Of a DNA stretch of 9,264 nt, positions 1-4,995 are shown piece after piece. The position numbers were made by a program, and so were the translations under genes. The DNA lies in contig JACRIC010000095.1 of the NCBI GenBank assembly GCA_016235915.1, forward strand, positions 1 through 9,264, read 5' to 3'. Source of the DNA: Candidatus Peregrinibacteria bacterium. Its GTDB lineage: Bacteria > Patescibacteriota > Gracilibacteria > UBA1369 > JACRIC01. The notes below the pieces were generated by a model that had not been told where the DNA came from, ran no database searches, and worked only from the letters and a program-made list of their open reading frames with translations. Position 1 is the first letter of the stretch; each line of letters begins with the position of its first letter.

Positions 1-21
1 CGACTGCGCCATTCCATCGTC

Positions 22-42
22 GCCGTACCCTTCTAGTACGGC
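22..42 (-). other. Perfect 7-bp hairpin over the stop of the small ORF
   Basis: GCCGTAC (22-28) is the exact reverse complement of GTACGGC (36-42), with a 7-nt loop. On the minus strand the loop reads TAGAAGG, containing the TAG stop of the 38-codon ORF and an SD-like AGAAGG. No T-run follows, so it is not a canonical terminator. ATG codons at 17 and 12 lie just beyond it and could begin a gene that continues outside the window, but too little is visible to call one. Confidence 0.45.
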
Positions 43-149
43 TCCTCTGAAAATGGCTTGTCTCCTAGCATTGCAACAATTTTGAGAGTTTCTTTTCGTG
101 CTTTATCACTTGGGCTTTGGACTTGGATTTCCTTGATCTCTTTGATCAT
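33..149 (-). CDS. Possible small protein of 38 aa, function unknown
   Basis: An ORF of 38 codons runs from ATG 149-147 to TAG 35-33, 58 nt after rpsJ. Minus-strand AGAGG (159-155) lies 5 nt before the ATG, a better SD sequence than any larger gene here has. The peptide is hydrophilic and mostly helix-forming, beginning MIKEIKEIQVQS and ending DKPFSEEPY, with no membrane segment, cysteine or recognisable motif. It uses G- and C-ending codons (AAG, GAG, ATC) more freely than its neighbours. The frame is also open upstream to about position 218, but without ATG, GTG or TTG. I do not recognise it. It may be a real short gene, the decayed end of a longer one, or chance. Confidence 0.3.
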   Translation of the reverse strand: MIKEIKEIQVQSPSDKARKETLKIVAMLGDKPFSEEPY

Positions 150-207
150 AGGAGCCTCTGCCCTTCTAACGTAAGCGATGGGAGAGTAGCTGGTTTTATT
201 TGAAGTG

Positions 208-543
208 TCAACCCTGCATCATCTTCATTTCAATGTCCACTCCTGCAGGCAAATCGAGATTCGTGAGTGAGTCAATGGTATTCGGAGTGGTATCAGAAAT
301 ATCAATGAGGCGAGAATGGGTGCGCATTTCGAATTGTTCTCGCGCATCTTTATGGACAAATGTGGATTTGTTCACGGTGAATTTTTCGATTTTAGTCGGC
401 AGGGGAATGGGACCCATAATGATGGCACCACTTCTTTCCGCCGTTTCAATAATAAGACGCGCGGAATCATCCACCACTTTGTGGTCGAATGATCGAATTT
501 TAATTCTGATTTTTTGCTTTAAAGATGCGGTTGAAGGCTTCAT
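208..543 (-). CDS. rpsJ: Small ribosomal subunit protein S10
   Basis: S10 is a 30S head protein and, as NusE, a partner of NusB in transcription antitermination. The 111 residues are slightly longer than E. coli S10 (103), with about eight extra N-terminal residues. Visible family motifs are [15 protein letters not shown] (11-25), [10 protein letters not shown] (31-40), the long loop [14 protein letters not shown] (44-57) and [15 protein letters not shown] (68-82), then [12 protein letters not shown] near the end. ATG 543 starts 2 nt after the tuf stop (TAATTATG), so translation is probably coupled to tuf; no SD motif is seen. The stop is TGA followed by C. rpsJ commonly leads the S10-spc operon with rplC next, but no L3-like sequence appears in the remaining 207 nt. 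Confidence 0.97.
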   Translation of the reverse strand: MKPSTASLKQKIRIKIRSFDHKVVDDSARLIIETAERSGAIIMGPIPLPTKIEKFTVNKSTFVHKDAREQFEMRTHSRLIDISDTTPNTIDSLTNLDLPAGVDIEMKMMQG

Positions 544-545
544 AA

Positions 546-1745
546 TTATTCGATAATCTTCGATACGACTCCGGCTCCCACCGTGCGACCTCCTTCACGG
601 ATGGCAAAACGCAGGCCTTCATCCATGGCGATCGGACAGCCAAGATCAATTTTCATTTTAACATTGTCGCCAGGCATGACCATTTCAACATTTTCCGGAA
701 GTTCCACCATTCCCGTGACATCAGTGGTTCGAATGTAGAATTGTGGCTTGTATCCTTTAAAGAATGGAGTGTGTCGGCCGCCTTCTTCTTTTGTTAAAAT
801 ATATATTGAGGCTTCAAACTTGGTATGCGGAGTGATAGAACCAGGCTTTGCCACCACTTGACCGCGTTCGATGTCCTCTCTTTCAACGCCGCGAAGCAAA
901 ATTCCCACATTATCTCCCGCTTGTCCCTGATCGAGGAGTTTTTTGAACATTTCTACGCCCGTAACCACCACTTTTTTTGTCGGCTTGATGCCAACGATTT
1001 CCACTTCTTCATTGATTTTTACTATTCCTCGTTCCACGCGGCCGGTTGCCACCGTTCCGCGGCCTTTGATCGAAAAAATATCTTCGATCGGCATGAGGAA
1101 GGGTTTATCGAGTTCGCGAACCGGGAGCGGAATTTTTTCATCCAGGGCATTGGCAAGATCAAGAATAGGTTTACAGACTGCGCAAGTTTCTTTTCCACAG
1201 CCGCATTCCATTGCCTTCAAAGCTGATCCGCGAATTATGGTCGCATTGGCTCCGTCAAATTCATATTTTGTCAGGAGGTCGCGCACTTCCATTTCTGAAA
1301 GTTCGGCGATTTCTGCATCCGCCATATCCATTTTATTGAGGAAGACGATGATATACGGCACGCCGACTTGGCGGGCAAGCAAAATGTGTTCTCGAGTTTG
1401 AGGCATTGGTCCGTCTGCCGCGGATACCACGAGAATGGCGCCATCCATTTGAGCCGCTCCGGTTATCATGTTTTTCACATAGTCGGCATGTCCCGGACAG
1501 TCGACGTGCGCATAATGGCGATTTTTGGTTTCATATTCCTGATGCGATGTCGCGATAGTAATGCCGCGCTCTTTTTCTTCAGGAGCCTTGTCGATTTGGT
1601 CATAGGCAATCGGTTTGTTGACTCCTCCGATTGCTGATGCCAGCACGCGGGTAATAGCGGAAGTCAGCGTTGTTTTTCCATGATCACCGTGTCCGATGGT
1701 TCCAACGTTGAGATGCGGTTTTGAGCGATCAAATTTATCAGCCAT
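546..1745 (-). CDS. tuf: Translation elongation factor Tu
   Basis: EF-Tu delivers aminoacyl-tRNA to the ribosomal A site as a GTP complex. The 399 residues show all three domains. The G domain has P-loop GHGDHGKT (18-25), RGITIATSH (60-68), DCPGH (82-86), NKMD (137-140) and GSAL (173-176). Domains II and III include [13 protein letters not shown] (228-240), [12 protein letters not shown] (300-311), EGGRHTPFF (321-329) and the C-terminal [15 protein letters not shown] (380-394). Two features differ from E. coli. Gly20 replaces Val in the P-loop at the position equivalent to Ras Gly12. An insert after SALKAME carries C181, C183, C188 and C191 in a C-x-C-x4-C-x2-C pattern, similar to one I recall from EF-Tu of Pelotomaculum-like bacteria. 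ATG 1745 has no SD sequence (CCCTAAACCCTCATTCTC upstream). The TAA stop is 2 nt before rpsJ. Function is secure. Confidence 0.98.
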   Translation of the reverse strand: MADKFDRSKPHLNVGTIGHGDHGKTTLTSAITRVLASAIGGVNKPIAYDQIDKAPEEKERGITIATSHQEYETKNRHYAHVDCPGHADYVKNMITGAAQMDGAILVVSAADGPMPQTREHILLARQVGVPYIIVFLNKMDMADAEIAELSEMEVRDLLTKYEFDGANATIIRGSALKAMECGCGKETCAVCKPILDLANALDEKIPLPVRELDKPFLMPIEDIFSIKGRGTVATGRVERGIVKINEEVEIVGIKPTKKVVVTGVEMFKKLLDQGQAGDNVGILLRGVEREDIERGQVVAKPGSITPHTKFEASIYILTKEEGGRHTPFFKGYKPQFYIRTTDVTGMVELPENVEMVMPGDNVKMKIDLGCPIAMDEGLRFAIREGGRTVGAGVVSKIIE

Positions 1746-1795
1746 GAGAATGAGGGTTTAGGGATAAAGGTATGTAAAAATAAGAATGCGAGAGG

Positions 1796-1824
1796 ATAGT
1801 AGCGGAAAAAAAAATGAAATGCAA
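1796..1824 (-). promoter_or_regulatory. Possible sigma-70-type promoter for tuf in the fusA-tuf spacer
   Basis: Minus-strand TTGCAT (1824-1819) and TACTAT (1801-1796) are separated by exactly 17 nt containing a run of nine T. The -35 matches TTGACA at three positions and the -10 matches TATAAT at four, so the boxes are mediocre but the spacing is ideal. Transcription would start near 1789 and give a leader of about 44 nt that is pyrimidine-rich and lacks an SD motif. A separate tuf promoter fits the need for excess EF-Tu, but read-through from fusA is also possible. Confidence 0.35.
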
Positions 1825-1837
1825 GGCAATGACAGCG

Positions 1838-3916
1838 CTATTTCAGTCCTTTTTCTTCTCGTATCTTTTCCGCGATATTATTCGGCACTTTTTCATAATG
1901 GTCAAATTCCATGGAATAACTGGCTCGTCCTTGGGACATGGAACGAAGATCCGTCGCGTATCCGAACATATTTGCCAGTGGCACGATGGCTCTGACAAAT
2001 CTTGCCATGCCGCGATTTCCCATTTCCTGAATTTGTCCGCGGCGGGAATTGAGGTCTCCCATGACATTTCCCATATATTCTTCGGGAGTTATGGCTTCAA
2101 CTTTCATGATTGGTTCGAGAAGGACAGGATTTGCCTTTTTGGCCGCAGTCTGGAAGGCGAGAGAGCCCGCGATTTTAAAAGCCATTTCTGAAGAATCTAC
2201 GTCGTGATATGAGCCGTCGAGCAGTTCCACCTTAATATCTACAATAGGATATCCTGCAATAATGCCGCGACTCAGAGCTTCTTGAATTCCTTTATTTACC
2301 GCAGGAATATATTCTCTGGGAATGCGTCCACCAACCACGGAATCGATAAATTCATATCCTTTTCCTGATTCATTCGGAGAAATTTTCAAAATCACATGAC
2401 CGTATTGTCCACGGCCGCCGGTTTGTTTGACATATTTTTCTTCGGCTTCCACTTCTTTTTGAATCGTTTCCCGATAAGCCACTTGCGGACGCCCGACATT
2501 GGCTTCTACTTTAAATTCTCGCCTGAGACGATCTACAATGATGTCCAGATGAAGTTCTCCCATTCCTGAGATAATTGTTTGTCCAGTTTCTTCATCGGTT
2601 TTCAGTTGAAACGTTGGATCTTCTTCTCCGAGTTTTTTCAAAGAAATTCCCATTCTTTCTTGATCTGCTTTTGTTTTTGGTTCAATGGCAATGGAAATAA
2701 CGGGTTCGGGAAATTCAATTTTTTCGAGAATGAGTGGATGATCTGGATCGGTGAGCGTATCACCCGTTGTGGTGTTTTTGAGTCCCACGATTGCGGCAAT
2801 GTCACCCGCTTGCACTTCTTTGATTTCAATACGCTGATTCGCGTGCATTTGGACGAGGCGTCCGATTCGTTCTTTTTCTTCAGTAGAAATATTGTAGGCG
2901 TAAGAGCCGGCTGTAAGTTTTCCTGAATAGACTCGTATAAAGCACAGTTTTCCCACAAAAGGATCCGTGGCGATTTTAAAGGCAAGCGCGGAAAAAGGTT
3001 CAGAGGAATCGGCTTTTCTTTCTTCTTCCAATTCCGTGTTGGGATTGATGCCTTTTATCGGAGGAATATCGAGAGGGGAGGGAAGATAGGCTTCTACCGC
3101 GTCGAGCACGAGCTGGACTCCTTTGTTTTGGAGAGCGGTTCCACAGAGCACGGGTACGAGCAAGTTTCCGATGGTTGCTTTGCGAAGGCCTTTTTTGAGT
3201 TCTTCCACAGTCAATTCTGTCCCTGAAAGATATTTTTCAAGGAGTGTTTCATCATTTTCCACAATTTTTTCAATGAGCGTATGGCGATATTTTTCGATTT
3301 GTTCGGTCATTTCTTGTGGAATGGTCATTTCTACGACATTTTCTCCGTGTTCGCCCGTGAAAGTGAATGCTTTTTTTTCGATAAGATCAATAATTCCGTT
3401 GAAAGCGTTTTCAAAGCCAATGGGAAGATGAATCGCCACCGCGGTTTTTGTGAGTCTCTGGTGGATGGAGTCGAGACTCATGAAAAAGTCTCCGCCGGTT
3501 TTATCGAGTTTGTTGATGAAAGCGATTCTGGGGACGTTATATTTATCGGCTTGATGCCAGACGGTTTCGGACTGCGGCTCTACGCCCTGTGAACCGTCAA
3601 AAACCACCACGCCACCGTCCAGCACTCGGAGCGATCGTTCCACTTCTGCGGTAAAGTCAACGTGTCCCGGTGTGTCAATGAGATTGATGCGTATATTTTT
3701 CCAAAAGCATGTCGTGGCCGCAGAGGTTATGGTGATACCGCGTTCGCGTTCTTGCTCCATCCAGTCCATAGTGGCTTCTCCTTCGTGGACTTCTCCAATT
3801 TTATAATTTTTCCCGGTATAAAACAGAATTCTTTCGCTTACCGTTGTTTTTCCTGCATCGATGTGCGCAATAACGCCGATGTTCCGAAGAGCATGGAGAG
3901 GGAGGGGTTCAGTCAT
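1838..3916 (-). CDS. fusA: Translation elongation factor G
   Basis: EF-G is the GTPase that drives tRNA-mRNA translocation and, with RRF, ribosome recycling. The 692 residues match the standard single-copy bacterial EF-G. Domain I has the P-loop AHIDAGKTT (17-25), switch [15 protein letters not shown] (56-69), DTPGH (81-85) and NKLDK (135-139). Domain III carries [10 protein letters not shown] (450-459). Domain IV includes GGRGQYGHV (500-508) and the tip loop [13 protein letters not shown] (568-580) that enters the decoding centre. Domain V continues to [11 protein letters not shown] (619-629) and [14 protein letters not shown] (658-671). ATG 3916 lies 6 nt after rpsG and is preceded by GAAAAACC with no clear SD, so translational coupling to rpsG is likely. 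The stop is TAG. No missing key residue was seen. The conserved domain IV tip argues for a translocating EF-G rather than a ribosome-protection paralogue. Confidence 0.98.
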   Translation of the reverse strand: MTEPLPLHALRNIGVIAHIDAGKTTVSERILFYTGKNYKIGEVHEGEATMDWMEQERERGITITSAATTCFWKNIRINLIDTPGHVDFTAEVERSLRVLDGGVVVFDGSQGVEPQSETVWHQADKYNVPRIAFINKLDKTGGDFFMSLDSIHQRLTKTAVAIHLPIGFENAFNGIIDLIEKKAFTFTGEHGENVVEMTIPQEMTEQIEKYRHTLIEKIVENDETLLEKYLSGTELTVEELKKGLRKATIGNLLVPVLCGTALQNKGVQLVLDAVEAYLPSPLDIPPIKGINPNTELEEERKADSSEPFSALAFKIATDPFVGKLCFIRVYSGKLTAGSYAYNISTEEKERIGRLVQMHANQRIEIKEVQAGDIAAIVGLKNTTTGDTLTDPDHPLILEKIEFPEPVISIAIEPKTKADQERMGISLKKLGEEDPTFQLKTDEETGQTIISGMGELHLDIIVDRLRREFKVEANVGRPQVAYRETIQKEVEAEEKYVKQTGGRGQYGHVILKISPNESGKGYEFIDSVVGGRIPREYIPAVNKGIQEALSRGIIAGYPIVDIKVELLDGSYHDVDSSEMAFKIAGSLAFQTAAKKANPVLLEPIMKVEAITPEEYMGNVMGDLNSRRGQIQEMGNRGMARFVRAIVPLANMFGYATDLRSMSQGRASYSMEFDHYEKVPNNIAEKIREEKGLK

Positions 3917-3922
3917 GGTTTT

Positions 3923-4384
3923 TCATTTCTTATATTTAGCAAAATGCGCAAAAGCGCGATTGGCATCAGCCATTCTGTGAGTATCTTCTTTTTTCTTTAT
4001 TGCGGATCCTGTTCCGTTTGAAGCGTCGATCATTTCATCGGTCAGGCGTACTGAGAGATTACTTCCTTTTTTCGTTCTCGCCGCCCCTAAAATCCAGCGA
4101 AAAGAGAGAATAAGCTGTCTTCCGGGTTTCACTTCTCGCGGAACTTGATAGACTGCTCCTCCCACGCGCTGGGCTTTCACTTCCATCAACGGTTTGGCAT
4201 TTTCAACAGCTTTTTCAAATATTTTGACCGGGTTCGTTTTTGTTTTTTCTTCAACGCGCTTGAGCGTGTCGGCGAAGATACGCCGAGCTATGGTTTTCTT
4301 CCCTTGCTTCATGATGTAATTGATGAATTTTTCTTGAAGAAAGGATGAGTGTTCTGGAATGTACATGGGTCTTTTTTGCGGCAT
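3923..4384 (-). CDS. rpsG: Small ribosomal subunit protein S7
   Basis: S7 is a primary 16S rRNA-binding protein that organises the 30S head and lines the E site. In E. coli it also represses the str operon by binding the spacer upstream of its own gene. The 153 residues match the usual length (about 156). Recognisable parts are the basic N-terminus MPQKRPMYIP, helices with FINYIMKQGKKTIARRIF (20-37), the beta-hairpin region VKAQRVGGAVYQVPREV (69-85), FRWILGAARTKKG (95-107) and the C-terminal KKEDTHRMADANRAFAHF (131-148). It starts with ATG; the upstream sequence CAATCACTAACAACCT has no SD motif. It ends at TGA only 6 nt before fusA, which supports co-translation and shows that TGA is a stop here. 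The spacer upstream is unusually repeat-rich, so an E. coli-type S7 feedback site cannot be assumed. Confidence 0.98.
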   Translation of the reverse strand: MPQKRPMYIPEHSSFLQEKFINYIMKQGKKTIARRIFADTLKRVEEKTKTNPVKIFEKAVENAKPLMEVKAQRVGGAVYQVPREVKPGRQLILSFRWILGAARTKKGSNLSVRLTDEMIDASNGTGSAIKKKEDTHRMADANRAFAHFAKYKK

Positions 4385-4416
4385 AGGTTGTTAGTGATTG
4401 AAAGTATTGTCTGGGA

Positions 4417-4435
4417 CGCACTCCGTGGAGTTTTA
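4417..4435 (-). repeat. Palindromic repeat copy 1 (CGCACTCCGTGGAGTTTTA)
   Basis: ACTCC-GT-GGAGT is an inverted repeat nested inside ACGCA/TGCGT (4416-4420 and 4436-4440). It aligns with the copy at 4503-4520. The two differ at one paired position by a T-A to C-G exchange, which keeps the stem. Confidence 0.6.
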
Positions 4436-4451
4436 TGCGTGGGAATTCGAG

Positions 4452-4490
4452 ATTCCTGATCAGATTTCGCTTTGCGAATCTGTCAGGAAT
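4452..4490 (-). repeat. Long imperfect hairpin in the rpsL-rpsG spacer
   Basis: On the plus strand ATTCCTGATCAGATTTCGC (4452-4470) faces GCGAATCTGTCAGGAAT (4474-4490) across a TTT loop. The arms are complementary over 17 pairs, with two single-base bulges (one extra T in each of two places in the left arm). No T-run follows on the minus strand, so it is not a Rho-independent terminator. It could stabilise or process mRNA between rpsL and rpsG, or act as a weak attenuator. Confidence 0.8.
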
Positions 4491-4502
4491 GACAGAGCGG
4501 GG

Positions 4503-4520
4503 CGCACTTCGCGAAGTTTA
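4503..4520 (-). repeat. Palindromic repeat copy 2 (CGCACTTCGCGAAGTTTA)
   Basis: ACTTCGCGAAGT (4506-4517) is a perfect 12-bp palindrome. It is related to copy 1 on the other side of the long hairpin. Its left part, GGCGCACTTCGC, is also present unchanged at the end of rpoC (5001-5012). Confidence 0.65.
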
Positions 4521-4540
4521 CCCTGAGCTGTGCCGAAGGG

Positions 4541-4960
4541 CTACGTGCGTGTTTTAGGTTTTTTTGCTCCGTATCGCGATCGACTTTGTTTCCGATCACG
4601 AACTCCTTCAGTGTCGAGCATTCCGCGAATGATATGGTAACGCACTCCGGGAAGATCTTTTACTCTGCCTCCTCGAATGGTAACGACGGAATGTTCCTGC
4701 AAATTGTGGCCTTCTCCCGGAATATACGCATTGACTTCCATTCCGTTTGTGAGTCTCACGCGCGCGACTTTTCGGAGCGCGGAATTCGGTTTTTTGGGCG
4801 TAAATGTCGTAACTTTTACACAGACGCCTCTTTTAATGGGACAAAATTGTTTTACTGGGCGATTTTTAATCGTGTTCCATATCAGTCCGAGCGCCGGCGA
4901 TTTACTTTTTTTGCGCGGTGTTCGCCTTTTTTTTCGTATGAGTTGATTGATGGTGGGCAT
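4541..4960 (-). CDS. rpsL: Small ribosomal subunit protein S12
   Basis: S12 sits at the decoding centre of the 30S subunit and helps set translational accuracy. The 139 residues begin [10 protein letters not shown] and include the longer N-terminal loop seen in Gram-positive-type S12 ([19 protein letters not shown], 21-39), then C40-PIKRGV-C47. The decoding loop [11 protein letters not shown] (54-64) keeps the lysines at which streptomycin-resistance changes occur, so a streptomycin-sensitive S12 is expected. GEGHNLQEH (82-90) and KDLPGVRYH (101-109) are intact, including D102, equivalent to the beta-methylthiolated Asp of E. coli. The gene starts with ATG 35 nt after rpoC with no visible SD sequence (upstream CTTTCCCCATAC) and ends at TAG. 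The last codons (KTRT) contain ACGCACG, which matches an end module of the adjacent repeat, so the extreme C-terminus may be repeat-derived. Confidence 0.98.
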   Translation of the reverse strand: MPTINQLIRKKRRTPRKKSKSPALGLIWNTIKNRPVKQFCPIKRGVCVKVTTFTPKKPNSALRKVARVRLTNGMEVNAYIPGEGHNLQEHSVVTIRGGRVKDLPGVRYHIIRGMLDTEGVRDRKQSRSRYGAKKPKTRT

Positions 4961-4995
4961 GTATGGGGAAAGTCAGAAGTTATAAGAATGGTTTT

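Larger units (their letters stand above)
4416..4550 (-). repeat. Composite palindromic repeat filling the rpsL-rpsG spacer
   Basis: The 156-nt spacer has several secondary-structure modules. On the plus strand these are: ACGCAC (4416-4421), the mirror of GTGCGT (4545-4550) inside the end of rpsL; a short palindrome at 4417-4435; a long imperfect hairpin at 4452-4490; a second palindrome at 4503-4520; and CCCTGAGCTGTGCCGAAGGG (4521-4540), which abuts the rpsL stop. That last module and the TCAGGAAT hairpin resemble dispersed repeats I remember from many uncultivated bacterial genomes; this is from memory and unchecked. GGCGCACTTCGC and GTGCGT are shared with the rpoC tail. In E. coli this spacer holds the S7 autoregulatory site. 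No ORF is present. Confidence 0.65.

Noticed and set aside
1..207. tRNA, tmRNA or other structured RNA gene after rpsJ
   Set aside because: No cloverleaf, T-loop GTTCRA pattern or CCA-adjacent acceptor stem was found; only one 7-bp hairpin is present.
33..218. Programmed +1 frameshift at the end of rpsJ (GGT TGA C) extending S10 by about 57 residues
   Set aside because: The +1 frame is open and TGA-C is a weak stop context, but Gly-tRNA slipping from GGT to GTT pairs poorly, there is no clear stimulator, and S10 normally ends here.
1796..1830. Poly-T tract after fusA as a transcription terminator
   Set aside because: A run of nine T is present, but no convincing GC-rich stem precedes it; it fits better as a promoter spacer.
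3923..3925. UGA read as an amino acid, as in some CPR lineages
   Set aside because: rpsG and rpsJ both end at TGA exactly where their families end, and no in-frame TGA interrupts any conserved gene.
4452..4490. Rho-independent terminator between rpsL and rpsG
   Set aside because: The hairpin is strong, but no T-run follows on the minus strand, and termination here would cut off rpsG, fusA and tuf.
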